A DNA stretch of 64,000 bases, taken from assembly GCF_008039555.1 (NCBI RefSeq), contig NZ_VDUW01000001.1:1-64000 (forward strand), written 5' to 3'. The DNA comes from Cerasibacillus terrae (GTDB lineage Bacteria > Bacillota > Bacilli > Bacillales > Amphibacillaceae). Each line of letters begins with the position of its first letter. The stretch's first letter is position 1. The position numbers were made by a program, and so were the translations under genes. The notes below the pieces were generated by a model, which did not search any database, was not told where the DNA came from, and saw nothing but the letters and a program-made list of their open reading frames with translations. This document shows positions 26,421 to 35,102 of the stretch, one piece after another.

Positions 26421-26480
26421 ATATAAAAACATCGGCAAGAATGCTGTAACGATTGTTCTCGCCACACATCTTACCGATAT
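26421..26480 (-). promoter_or_regulatory. leader hairpin with T-run, copy 1 (attenuator-like)
   Basis: On the minus strand ATCGGTAAGATG pairs with CATTCTTGCCGAT around a GTGTGGCGAGAACAATCGTT loop region, followed by GTTTTTAT, then the ribosome site of the gene at 26395. A homologous hairpin precedes the paralogue. Confidence 0.5.
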
Positions 26481-26514
26481 TTTTAAACCTTACCCGGAGC
26501 TGAAAGGCCTTCTT

Positions 26515-26769
26515 TTACGATAACTGTCGATGAATTATCATTTCCCCTTTTGTCGGTAATACTACTCGATTGTTTTCATCAAATTTTAGGTCTCCATCCG
26601 CTTCAAAGATGAGGATTTCCTCTCCTTTTTTCATAGCATCCTTATCTTCCTCATGCCGAACTAGGAAAATTGCATCTGCCTCATCAAGCGACATTGCGTC
26701 AATCACTGTAAATCGTTCGTCTTTTCCTGTTGTTCTCTTTATTACATAAAATTTTTCCAATTGATTCAT
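26515..26769 (-). CDS. hypothetical protein, paralogue 2
   Basis: 84 residues, ATG 26769 preceded by GGAGGTG. The sequence parallels the 26129 gene (FYVIKRTTGKDERFTVIDAM, SLDEADAIFLVRHEE, LIFEADGDLKFDENNRVVLP) but has a different C-terminus. Tandem duplicate of unknown function, same strand and spacing. Confidence 0.65.
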   Translation of the reverse strand: MNQLEKFYVIKRTTGKDERFTVIDAMSLDEADAIFLVRHEEDKDAMKKGEEILIFEADGDLKFDENNRVVLPTKGEMIIHRQLS

Positions 26770-26802
26770 TTTATTTCACCTCCCTTCCTTGATTTTTCAT
26801 AT

Positions 26803-26860
26803 AAAAAAACATCGAAAAGAATGCTAACGATTCATTTCTTCGTCACACATCCTATCGATG
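26803..26860 (-). promoter_or_regulatory. leader hairpin with T-run, copy 2 (attenuator-like)
   Basis: Minus strand: ATCGATAGGATGTG pairs with CATTCTTTTCGAT, then GTTTTTTTAT. It is related to the copy at 26421 with several stem positions changed while pairing is mostly kept. Confidence 0.5.
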
Positions 26861-26866
26861 ATTTTT

Positions 26867-27252
26867 AACTAATTAATTGACCCAAAAGGTCTTTTATATT
26901 GTTGTTTGTTTAAGTAAAAGTAAATAAAAATGATTTCTACACTATTATTATAACTTGTTGATTTCCGTATTATAACCCTTGCTGTCGTAAAGTTTTTTAT
27001 ATAATAGTGTTTTTAACCATCCTAATAAATAAAGACATTCTCCTTTTGAAAAAGGCGATATTAGCCTATCTCTACTTTATTCACTCCTTACAGCACAGTA
27101 ATTTTAAGTTGTCAAATGGAGTTTAAGACCTTTGATTTCAAACTCTTTCTGCATACGAAAAAAAACAATAATATAATAAGGGATGAAAATAGACCTAATT
27201 AAAAAACGAAAGGATTGGTATAAATAAAAGGTTAAAACTTATTTTTACAAAA
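26867..27252. other. gene-free stretch
   Basis: AT-rich, no gene. AAATGGAGTTTAAGACCTTTG and TATTATAACTTG-type words suggest promoters for the minus-strand paralogues (left) and for the plus-strand genes (right), but no clear boxes can be assigned. Confidence 0.3.
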
Positions 27253-27387
27253 TTGTTGACAGTAACAAAGAGAACATTGGAATATGATAATGAACAATTA
27301 GAGGCGTTGAATTATGAAGAGGAAGTATCATTAAATTTCTATAGAAGAAAAGTAGATTTTACTATTCTAAAATTAAGGAAGAGGTAG
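27253..27387 (+). CDS. possible small protein, 44 aa
   Basis: Open frame from TTG 27253 to TAG 27387 (LLTVTKRTLEYDNEQLEALN and on), ending five bases before the next ATG so that its end overlaps the ribosome site GGAAGAGG of the gene at 27392. The codons look protein-like. No obvious ribosome site of its own. Confidence 0.3.
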   Translation: MLTVTKRTLEYDNEQLEALNYEEEVSLNFYRRKVDFTILKLRKR

Positions 27388-27391
27388 TCTT

Positions 27392-27694
27392 ATGGAAAAC
27401 TTTTATAAATGTGAGGTAAATAATGGGGACACACGTCATTCTGTAATAATTTCTACAAACGAGACTTTCCTACAGCAATATAACAAAAACAAAAAAGAAA
27501 AGTTCGAGGAATTAAAAGAAAATGCGTACGACAAAGTAATAGCAAATGCAATTTCAATAGGTGTTAGCATAGATCGTGATAATCTGATTCTTGTTTATTA
27601 TAAGGAAATGACAAAAGAGGAAGTGGATTTAGAAATGGAAGAAGCAAAATTTGAAGAAGAATGGTATGAAGAATTGCTTAATGAGTTTGAATAA
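27392..27694 (+). CDS. hypothetical acidic protein, 100 aa
   Basis: ATG 27392 follows GGAAGAGG at seven bases. A beta-rich start (FYKCEVNNGDTRHSVIISTN) leads to a central helix and a very acidic C-terminus (EVDLEMEEAKFEEEWYEELL). No family recognised. An isolated small gene in the accessory region. Confidence 0.55.
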   Translation: MENFYKCEVNNGDTRHSVIISTNETFLQQYNKNKKEKFEELKENAYDKVIANAISIGVSIDRDNLILVYYKEMTKEEVDLEMEEAKFEEEWYEELLNEFE

Positions 27695-27774
27695 TGAAAG
27701 AGAACAAAAGGCTTTTGAGTTAAATGATTAAGAAAAGAAACAGAGGGTGTAGCTTTTCCGTCACACCCCTTGTT

Positions 27775-27930
27775 TCATATGTGTTTTAAATTTTCGAAGG
27801 GCAGAATTCTTTTTGCGATTTCCATTGCAATATCATATACCTTATCGTTTGTCTGTTCTATTACTTTTATAAACCTTCTTTCCATTTCAAATATATTTTT
27901 AAATCTCTCTGGGATTTCCATTTTACTCAT
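27775..27930 (-). CDS. small helical protein, 51 aa
   Basis: ATG 27930 follows GGAAGGGG at six bases. It reads MSKMEIPERFKNIFEMERRF, IKVIEQTNDKVYDIAMEI, AKRILPFENLKHI. The strong ribosome site and clean helical pattern suggest a real small gene. Unknown function. Confidence 0.45.
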   Translation of the reverse strand: MSKMEIPERFKNIFEMERRFIKVIEQTNDKVYDIAMEIAKRILPFENLKHI

Positions 27931-28734
27931 AACATAGCCCCTTCCTACAATATAAACAATAAGTCACTTGGTCAAAAATAGTGAGTGATAGTATCCATTG
28001 CAAAAGCTATTATATGAACTACTCCTAGTACAAAAAAGAAAAGAGCAAGAATCCATCAATATGTGAAGTTATGTATAATACAATTCCATCTGTTATCGCA
28101 ACGAATGTACGTAACTAAGATTGTTAACGATTGCATTTTCCAACTCATTTTTTTCTGTTATTTAATTTTAGTTACGAATGTTGGTTACCATTTTTATTCC
28201 TTCATACATTAATAGACTTTTATCCAAACGCCATTACTAATTTACTAGAAACAAATAATAGATACTATATGAAGTTACGATATATTGTTCGAAAAGTCTT
28301 GAACATGAAAGGGATTCATCAACTGAACTGGGTATGTTTCAAATATACCCAGTTCACCCTATGAACGACTTCATAACCCCCACTATTCAAAAGGCGCATC
28401 ATATGTGGGTTTTCATGAACAAAAGCAGCTTCATTCAGACGACAATTAGTATATAGCAACTTCTAATTTGACCTGAATGATTCGGTAAAATCAGACCTCA
28501 CTTTTAGGGTTAAAAAGATAAGGAAAAAAGATATTTATCGTTAAATATTTACTTATTAATATTCATTTTTTACATATTTTCCGTACTCGTCCTTATGTAA
28601 AAACTACAGATGAATATCTCAAAAAATCAAGAATACAGATGGACTTTGAGCCTTTCCAATTTTATTCTTTTCCCCCTTAGAATATGTATGATTCAAAACT
28701 ATAATGTTTAAAACAGTTGAAAGGAAGAATAGAT
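27931..28734. other. long gene-poor stretch
   Basis: No convincing gene. The 77-codon frame at 28131 lacks a ribosome site. A terminator-like hairpin, CTGGGTA with TATACCCAG, lies at 28327-28353. A half palindrome TTGGTTACCAT at 28179 recalls the sites at 25583-25772. Confidence 0.4.
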
Positions 28735-29022
28735 TTGGATTATAAAGATGCGTTTGAAGAGGGAAAAAAGATGAATCAACTTATTGAACCAGAGGAAAGA
28801 GTAAATGTAGCAATTGAGATACTTGCTATGGTGCAACAAAGCTACGAGCAGTTTTCTATTAAAATATTACAATTCTATAAACGTTACCACAGTTCTGTTC
28901 CTTACCTATTAAAGCAGGTAAATAATGAAAATAAAATCTATTTCGATATGTATTTCATTATGGGATTTCTACAGCATCATGAAGCTTGCGGAAAGGAGCA
29001 TTGCTATGGAACTAAGCTATAA
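28735..29022 (+). CDS. hypothetical helical protein, 95 aa
   Basis: TTG 28735 follows AAAGGAAG and starts LDYKDAFEEGKKMNQLIEPE. The protein is helical with a late CGKEHCYG cluster. It overlaps the next gene's ATG at 29006 by 17 bases, an arrangement typical of coupled genes. Family unknown. Confidence 0.5.
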   Translation: MDYKDAFEEGKKMNQLIEPEERVNVAIEILAMVQQSYEQFSIKILQFYKRYHSSVPYLLKQVNNENKIYFDMYFIMGFLQHHEACGKEHCYGTKL

Positions 29023-29631
29023 TCAGCAGAAAGTGCTTTATGAAGAAATGTTAAATGTGAATGAGGAAAATATAAACGGGGAGTTCTATGTATTATCATT
29101 GGAAGAAATGAAGATGCAAGCATTGAATATTTAGTGCATGAGCGTGAATATGATCAAGAGGAAATAGAAGATATAGAATTTGATATTCACTGGAAAGGTG
29201 CAGGCCTATATGCATTCTAGGGACTTGATTTTATTGATGAGTATGTGTTAGCCAATATTACTGAGATATTTGAGACAGAAACTGGCGCTAATCCGTTGAT
29301 TTTTCTTGAGGATGAAAAAATAATAGAAAATGTGAGAAGGAAATGGTATGAATGGGGTAGGCTTTTGTGTATGCTGTTTGGAACTGGGATTCAGAGCTAA
29401 TAAGAGTATGTTATACCGATGAACAAGAAGATAAAGAAGATATTCTAAAGTCATTAATAATGTCACACAGGGAAGTGAATTATAGTTATGAAAAAGATGA
29501 CGATAATTACTTTTTTTATTAGTGATTATGACTTAGAAGAATATAGAAGAAGTTATTTTGTAGCTGAATCACGCGAACTGGATAATTACAGAATTTACGA
29601 ATTTCCAAAACAATACACTGAACGCAAGTAA
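29006..29631 (+). pseudogene. frameshifted acidic protein gene
   Basis: ATG 29006 with AAAGGAG starts MELSYNQQKVLYEEMLNVNE. The frame breaks near 29095, continues in another frame (NEDASIEYLVHEREYDQEEI) to a stop at 29218, resumes (GLDFIDEYVLANITEIFETE) and shifts again at a T-run near 29512 to end KQYTERK. Together the pieces make one protein of about 205 residues, so the gene is dead by at least two frameshifts and one stop. Family unknown. Confidence 0.5.
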
Positions 29632-29644
29632 TCACTATAACGAC

Positions 29645-29686
29645 AAAATCGTAGCCTATAAATCTATAATGGCTACGATTTTTATT
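29645..29686. terminator. strong terminator hairpin
   Basis: AAATCGTAGCC pairs with GGCTACGATTT and is followed by TTATTACTTTT. It closes the decayed gene at 29006. Confidence 0.7.
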
Positions 29687-30114
29687 ACTTTTGTACATTT
29701 ATCTGCAAAATGTTAAATTTTAACAGTCCCTCTATGCTACTAATCAAGTAATTATTAGGAAGTTGAAACGGAAGAAACCACATTACGTTTATTGCTCTTT
29801 CGAAGCTAAATGCCGCATAATAAAAGTAGCTGATTTTATGCGAGCATTGTTTCGCAAACACTGATAGCTCAAAACTAGACGAAAAACAGAGAATGATAAC
29901 AATGAATATTATCCTTATGGTCACTTGCAAAGGAAACCAATCTTCCAAAGAACTGTAGCTATTCTACATAAGTGCCTTAAATGGCAATGTCGGATTGTGG
30001 GGAAGATATGGGAACAAAAAGTGATAAGAATAAAATTCGATCCCAAAACCGAATCTCAACCTTCAAGGTTACGTTTTTCGGTTTTTATCAAACCAAGAAA
30101 ACGGATTTTCTTTA
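29687..30114. other. gene-free stretch
   Basis: Short frames on both strands without ribosome sites. No repeat or hairpin stands out. Confidence 0.3.
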
Positions 30115-30411
30115 TTAAATATTATTTTGTGAAAGATACCTGTTCTCCACTTCGATAACCTTTTCAACTAGAAATTCATTCACCTTTGCTTTTTCTGAAA
30201 TAAAGTTAAACAGTTCTTGTTCGTCAATATAAATAACTTCATTATTTTCTTCTCCGACTTCTCCAATTCCGCCTTTTCCCTCTAAGAATTCCATTTCATA
30301 CCATAATATATTTTCTACTATTTTGGAGTCAATTCCTGCATTTTTAGAAATATATCTACACATATAATCCACATCTATTACAGGAGCCTGATCTATATCT
30401 CTTTCATTCAT
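30115..30411 (-). CDS. hypothetical protein, 98 aa
   Basis: ATG 30411 with GGAGG twelve bases upstream. An acidic protein made of two similar helical parts (YMCRYISKNAGIDSKIVENI and LFNFISEKAKVNEFLVEKVI), each ending in an E-rich tail, which suggests an internal duplication of about 45 residues. It resembles small accessory proteins of Bacillus, but I cannot name a family. Confidence 0.55.
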   Translation of the reverse strand: MNERDIDQAPVIDVDYMCRYISKNAGIDSKIVENILWYEMEFLEGKGGIGEVGEENNEVIYIDEQELFNFISEKAKVNEFLVEKVIEVENRYLSQNNI

Positions 30412-30712
30412 TATTCTAACATCCTCCGTTTTTTAAACTGCCTCTACTTGTCAAAGAAGAAGCAGGTTGATTTATATACTTTTACCCATAGTCAGCCAAA
30501 CTTTAACTACGGTTATATTCATTATAAACAAAAATGAAATATATGAAAAACATACTAACAAGATAACCTTCTTCAATTTTGGATGTTTTTCATTTATTTT
30601 TCCAACACTTTCATGTCTCTAAATTACCCATTTATGACCACAAACTGACCTGTCAAGGAATTGAGGTATAGATCTGATATAAAAAGATGCAAATCGTAAA
30701 GTGAGGGATATA
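30412..30712. other. gene-free stretch
   Basis: AT-rich DNA separating two divergent small genes. It probably holds their promoters. Nothing else is visible. Confidence 0.3.
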
Positions 30713-30889
30713 ATGGGTGCATACTACATACTCGGCATTGTAAAAAAATTCGAAGCAAAATCAACTCAAGCCCTTGATCAAGTTAATTGGAATCAAAACT
30801 TAAATGAAAGACTTGATATTTTAAATCCGCTTGCAGGTTGTATTATGAAACGATGTTCAAGGCTAAAAGGGGAAAAGGAAGAAGTATAA
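30713..30889 (+). CDS. small protein, 58 aa
   Basis: ATG 30713 follows GTGAGGGATATA. It starts MGAYYILGIVKKFEAKSTQA and ends in a basic patch (KRCSRLKGEKEEV). Not recognised. It may be the N-terminal part of a longer ancestral protein. Confidence 0.4.
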   Translation: MGAYYILGIVKKFEAKSTQALDQVNWNQNLNERLDILNPLAGCIMKRCSRLKGEKEEV

Positions 30890-31211
30890 TAAATACTATA
30901 AAACACATCATTTAAATCCAAAGCAAGGTGAACTTACATGGACTTCTTTAAACTTATCTTTTTCATCAATGCAATGGCGATTAGTCTTAATGTAGCAGCA
31001 ACATATTTAGTTATCGTAAACCTCCTTTTTAACCAGCCTATCCATCCTTTTTTAATTCCAAGTTTCATCGTGGAGTCATGATTAAATATAACTTTGTCTT
31101 TCACGAATTGTTGTGGGATAAGTGGTTTAAGATTAAGAAATAAGAGGGAATAAGTAGCTAACAATACTCTTTTTCTTAGTTTGATTTACTAAAATGAAAG
31201 AGGTGTCAGAA

Positions 31212-31568
31212 ATGGAATATCTGAAGCTGCTTCAGACTGGAAATATAGCAAATTTGGATCATTATTTAAAAACACATGACGTGAATGAGGAAATAAATAC
31301 ACAAAGCCTTTTGTATTGGGCTGTTTATGAAAATAATCTCACCTTTATGCAAAGGCTGATTCATCATGGTGTCGATATCAATAAAAAAGACAAACTAGGT
31401 AGAACTGCACTTCACATTGCCTATTATTTCGGGTTTTATGATATTGCTAAATTTCTATTACAATATGGTGCAGTAGCGGATACTGCCTGTTTTGAAAGAG
31501 CATCAAGTGGCTGGGATGGCCATTATCAATCAGAAATAATAGAATTGCTTAGGGAGTATGTTCAGTAA
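31212..31568 (+). CDS. ankyrin-repeat protein, 118 aa
   Basis: ATG 31212 is preferred over 31194 because AAGAGGTG lies nine bases before it. Two to three ankyrin units are visible: SLLYWAVYENNLTFMQRLIH, HGVDINKKDKLGRTALHIAY and YFGFYDIAKFLLQYGAVAD. Ankyrin proteins bind other proteins. In bacterial accessory DNA they are often immunity or antitoxin-like partners, which cannot be shown here. Confidence 0.75.
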   Translation: MEYLKLLQTGNIANLDHYLKTHDVNEEINTQSLLYWAVYENNLTFMQRLIHHGVDINKKDKLGRTALHIAYYFGFYDIAKFLLQYGAVADTACFERASSGWDGHYQSEIIELLREYVQ

Positions 31569-31664
31569 CTAAATCAGCTGCTAAAATTACCGATATAATA
31601 GTGTAATAAGGAAGCGGTAGAAGCACAGTTATCAACTACTCCACAAATGAAAGGCGGGCAATAT

Positions 31665-31862
31665 ATGAGTAAACTTAGAGACAACAAAGAATTCTGTCCA
31701 TATTGCAATACTAATTTACAAGGAAAAGAAATCCCAGAAAAAGATCAACTTCATTACGGTGCTACTCACGGTTCTCGAAAGATTGCGATATACAGTCGTG
31801 AGAAAGATAGAACCGTGAAATGGCAGTGTCCAGATTGTGAGGGGGAATGGGAGCGGGAGTGA
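31665..31862 (+). CDS. zinc-ribbon protein, 65 aa
   Basis: ATG 31665 follows AAAGGCGGG. Two CxxC knuckles, FCPYCNTN (about 11-18) and WQCPDCEGEW (about 54-63), would bind one zinc ion. Two decayed copies of the same gene lie at about 34379-34480 and 34605-34755. Function unknown. Small zinc ribbons like this are common in mobile DNA. Confidence 0.6.
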   Translation: MSKLRDNKEFCPYCNTNLQGKEIPEKDQLHYGATHGSRKIAIYSREKDRTVKWQCPDCEGEWERE

Positions 31863-31904
31863 TTTGAGGGTAAAATTACTCCATCTTTGTCCTTTTTCTT
31901 CATT

Positions 31905-32090
31905 CATAAAAATATAAGAAAAAGAAAAGCCCTGCAGTGATATTTCTCCACAGGACTTTCTATCAATGAAACACGAGAACCGTCCCCGTGTTTCCAATCC
32001 ACTATCATGATTCCGTTAGAATAAATGAATAAGAAAAGTCCTGCAGAGATTTCTCTCCACAGCACTTCCTTCACAATAAAACGTTCATTT
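31905..32090. repeat. imperfect direct repeat, about 55 bases, two copies
   Basis: AAGAAAAGCCCTGCAGTGAT (about 31918) and AAGAAAAGTCCTGCAGAGAT (about 32031) begin two related stretches containing TTTCTCCACAG. The first is followed by a palindrome AAACACGAGAACCGTCCCCGTGTTT (31973-31997), which looks like a separate dispersed repeat. Confidence 0.45.
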
Positions 32091-32095
32091 GACAA

Positions 32096-32544
32096 AATTC
32101 GTGGAGTGTAGTCGGGTCAAATTTCATGTGGAACTATTTACTCTCTAGAAGACTTACCAATAGGATGGGGCAAGGTTGATGTGATCCCCAGTAATCTTGC
32201 AACAGTTAAACCTTCTTCTTTTTATATTTGGTCTCTTCATTATAGAAATTTACTGAAATAGCCAAATGCAATAGACTGATTGATTAATAGATTTCCAACG
32301 ATTCCCATGTTATAATAAAGAAGCTTATTACATTAGGTAGTAAGGTTTAATGTTTGAAACTGTCGAGCAAAGTGAAGTTTCTATAGAAATCTTTCACAGC
32401 CGATGACTTAGATGCAATTAAGAATATTCCCAATTGTACTAAATCAAGATAAAGTATTTCAATTGTATAGCACATGATGAAATTCATTGTTATGCAACTC
32501 CAATCTTTATCTAATTGCTTGATAACATTATACAATATAAGTTG
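32096..32544. other. decayed coding fragments
   Basis: A frame at about 32125-32263 reads GTIYSLEDLPIGWGKVDVIP, then SNLATVKPSSFYIWSLHY without a start, and ends in TAG. A second shred near 32350 (MFETVEQSEVSIEIFHSR) is frameshifted at once. Neither is recognised. An inverted repeat GCAAGGTT with AATCTTGC occurs at 32174-32201. Confidence 0.35.
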
Positions 32545-32690
32545 ACTTGCCCAGCGTCCCGCAATTGTTAATAGTCATAAATTGCGGTGAACTATGACTA
32601 GTCTAATATTGGCTTTTGCAGTAGTATTAGCGAGTGCAGGAAAGGAGAAAACAAGTGCTGGATTGTTTCTGACCTGCTCCAACTAAGGAG
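32545..32690 (+). ncRNA. structured region upstream of the reverse transcriptase
   Basis: Three stems can be drawn. TAGTCAT pairs with ATGACTA (about 32571-32602), competing with CGCAATT and AAATTGCG (about 32562-32587). GCAGG pairs with CCTGC (about 32636-32676), inside which GAAAACAA pairs with TTGTTTC. A ncRNA in this place is known for retrons and for some defence RTs, so this is a candidate template or regulatory RNA. It could also be simple leader structure. Confidence 0.4.
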
Positions 32691-32697
32691 ACTGTTA

Positions 32698-34071
32698 ATG
32701 AAGAAGAATGAGTTTTGTAAATATATACCTAAAGGATATTTGCATTTTGATAAGAAGAGATTCTTCAACTTAAAAACAGAAAGTTATGTTAAAAGCCCCG
32801 AAAAAATTGCAACACACAACTTTTATCCATTCATTCGATATGTAAGCAGATATGATAAATATAACGAACAAACCACAGATATTATTGACAGCAGGCCTAG
32901 ACCAATTAATTCAAAAAAACGTCCTATTATGTATGCGAGCCATATAGATAACTTTATTTATAGATATTACGGGGACGAATTAAATAAATATTATAATCGT
33001 TGGGTCGAAAATAATGACATAGATACAAATGTGATTGCGTATCGTTCAAAACCGGAGAAACGTGGAAACTCTAATATAGAGTATGCGGCCAAAGTAATTA
33101 ATGAAATCCAAAAATTCCAGTCATCTTTTATTTTAATAGGAGATTTTAAAAGTTACTTTGATACGCTGGATCATAATAAATTAAAACACAATGTATGTGA
33201 AGTCCTTAATGTAAAACGATTACCAGCCGATTGGTTTAAAGTGTTTCGGTCTGTCACTAAATTTAGTTATTATAATAAACGTGTTATAAGTAAATATTGT
33301 GGTTCAGACAAAAAATTAAAGCAAAAAAAACAAAAGAGCTATTTTAATAGCCCCGCAGAATTCCGTAAATTCAAAGCTATTTATCCAATACAAGTAAATA
33401 GAAATGCATGTGGTATTCCTCAAGGAACTGCTATTAGCGCAATCTTATCAAATGTCTATTCCATTTATTTTGATGTTCATATTAAAAAGTTGGTGGATAA
33501 GCATGGTGGAGTATATAGAAGATATTCTGATGACTTTATTGTGATTTTACCGTCGGAAAATAAAGGTCAAATATTAACAGATGAACAGTTTAGAAAAATT
33601 GAGCAACAAATTTATTCATTAGTTGATATGGAAAAGTTAACAATAGAGCGAGAAAAAACAAATATTTATCAATACAATCAGGGATTGATAACAAATCTAA
33701 AAACAGAAAAGGAAGATAAGATAGATTATTTAGGATTTGTTTTTGATGGTATAAATGTCGAAATGAGAGGAAAAAGTCCTTATAAATTTTACCGAAACGC
33801 TTATAAATTAATCGAAAAGGCTAAGAAAGTACAAAGAAAAAGGAATCTCCCAAAAATTCCTTATAGGAAAAAATTGTACAGATTATATACTGATTGGGGA
33901 ATTAACAAAGGACTTTATGGTAACTTCATTTCCTATGCAATGAGATCACAAAATTCTTTCGATAAAATCTCTCCAAATACAAATAACCTAATGATGCAGC
34001 AAATTAAAAATAGGAAGAAAAAATTAGAAAAGGCACTAGGGTATAAAATAAGCATTAAAAAGGGAGAATGA
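32698..34071 (+). CDS. reverse transcriptase, stand-alone (Abi/unknown-group-like)
   Basis: 457 residues from ATG 32698, preceded by AAGGAG. RT motifs in order: RPIMYASHIDNFIYRYYG (about 77-94), LIGDFKSYFDTLDHNKL (catalytic D about 150), GIPQGTAISAILSNVYSIYF (about 239-258), YRRYSDDFIVIL (YSDD, about 275) and DYLGFVFDG. The catalytic aspartates are present. There is no group II maturase (X) or endonuclease domain, and no intron boundaries surround it. It therefore belongs with the stand-alone RTs of Abi, DRT or retron type, though I cannot fix the class. Neighbours are decayed. Confidence 0.85.
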   Translation: MKKNEFCKYIPKGYLHFDKKRFFNLKTESYVKSPEKIATHNFYPFIRYVSRYDKYNEQTTDIIDSRPRPINSKKRPIMYASHIDNFIYRYYGDELNKYYNRWVENNDIDTNVIAYRSKPEKRGNSNIEYAAKVINEIQKFQSSFILIGDFKSYFDTLDHNKLKHNVCEVLNVKRLPADWFKVFRSVTKFSYYNKRVISKYCGSDKKLKQKKQKSYFNSPAEFRKFKAIYPIQVNRNACGIPQGTAISAILSNVYSIYFDVHIKKLVDKHGGVYRRYSDDFIVILPSENKGQILTDEQFRKIEQQIYSLVDMEKLTIEREKTNIYQYNQGLITNLKTEKEDKIDYLGFVFDGINVEMRGKSPYKFYRNAYKLIEKAKKVQRKRNLPKIPYRKKLYRLYTDWGINKGLYGNFISYAMRSQNSFDKISPNTNNLMMQQIKNRKKKLEKALGYKISIKKGE

Positions 34072-34755
34072 AACAAAGTTAAAAACAAAAAAGGGCTAAA
34101 CTACAACAACTTATTGTGAGAAAAACAGAAGATATGAAAAGGCTTAAAGCAATATATCAGGATCACCTTGCTTTAATTCATGAAAATACACAATTAAAAA
34201 ATAAATTAAAGTGACTGCAATAATAAGTTGTAAAAGCTCTTTTGTTGAAACTTCGAGAATAACCATATTCTCCCTTCTACAATAGGAGCATTTTTATGTG
34301 AACCAGCTTCTAAACATTTTGCACCAAATATTTATATTTTAAAGGAGCGGGATTACACGAACAAAATCCTTGAATTGAAGAGGAGCTACTCACGGTTCTA
34401 TTAAAATAGCGATATACTGCCTTGATATAAAGTGAACGATGAAATGGCAATATGTGAACTCTAAAAGGGGCATGGGAGTGATAAGGTATGTTATTATTAG
34501 TTTTGATATTAGGAATTTTTTTATTTTGCATTTCTTATAGAGCTTGCAACCAAAACTAACATACTAACTGCATTGGCAATCTATGATCATGTTCATTATG
34601 CCATACAGACTTGCAAGGTGATCCAATTTCGAAAGAAACACTAAATCGTTACGGTAATGCCATCCACTTTACCAGAAAGATTGTCATTTCCAGTATGGAG
34701 GAAGATTGTATAATTAGATGGCGATGTCCGTATTTTGAACGGGGTGGGAGCGGGG
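34072..34755. pseudogene. decayed copies of the zinc-ribbon gene
   Basis: A frame at about 34379 reads GATHGS, then KIAIY and VKWQ, matching the zinc-ribbon protein at 31665. At about 34605 a second frame reads LQGDPISKETLNRYGNAIHF, TRKIVISSMEEDCIIRWRCP, a third version with one CxxC changed to CPYF. Both are broken. A 32-codon frame at 34116-34214 (GTG start) cannot be excluded as a tiny gene. Confidence 0.45.
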
Positions 34756-34884
34756 ATGAAAAGATTTGGTGTAATTGGCTTTGATATTCGGGGATATTAT
34801 TTAACGGGCAAAGTGTTTAAAGATAAAAACGCAACAAATGAATATTTTCGTTTTTTAAATGATAAAGACAGATTTAGCTTGTAA
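34756..34884 (+). CDS. short ORF, 42 aa
   Basis: ATG 34756 follows GGGAGCGGGG. It reads MKRFGVIGFDIRGYYLTGKV, FKDKNATNEYFRFLNDKD. The good ribosome site overlaps the end of a decayed zinc-ribbon copy. Not recognised. It may be an N-terminal fragment. Confidence 0.3.
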   Translation: MKRFGVIGFDIRGYYLTGKVFKDKNATNEYFRFLNDKDRFSL

Positions 34885-35064
34885 CTTTTCACATCTATAA
34901 TTACTTAAATCACGACCACAGGAGATTATTCATTAGATTCATCTAACAAAGACGGATCAAATTTATACCCTTTGCATCAAGTATTCGTTCGCTTTCGATT
35001 TTTGCAGTTCCAACAATATGATCAACTTATACATACATTGGTTATTTAAGTAATAATTCGAAGG

Positions 35065-35092
35065 ACTTGGAAAAAGATACAAGTCCTTTATT
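35065..35092. terminator. hairpin terminator
   Basis: GGACTTG pairs with CAAGTCC and is followed by TTTATTTATA. It lies just past the end of the minus-strand HNH gene and could serve both directions. Confidence 0.5.
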
Positions 35093-35102
35093 TATATTCC
35101 AC

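Noticed and set aside
28131..28364. 77-codon plus-strand frame
   Set aside because: It has no ribosome site and a hydrophobic, Phe-rich translation typical of AT-rich non-coding DNA. It runs into a hairpin.
32698..34071. group II intron-encoded reverse transcriptase
   Set aside because: There is no maturase or endonuclease domain, and no domain V-like hairpin or GUGYG 5' end was found around it.
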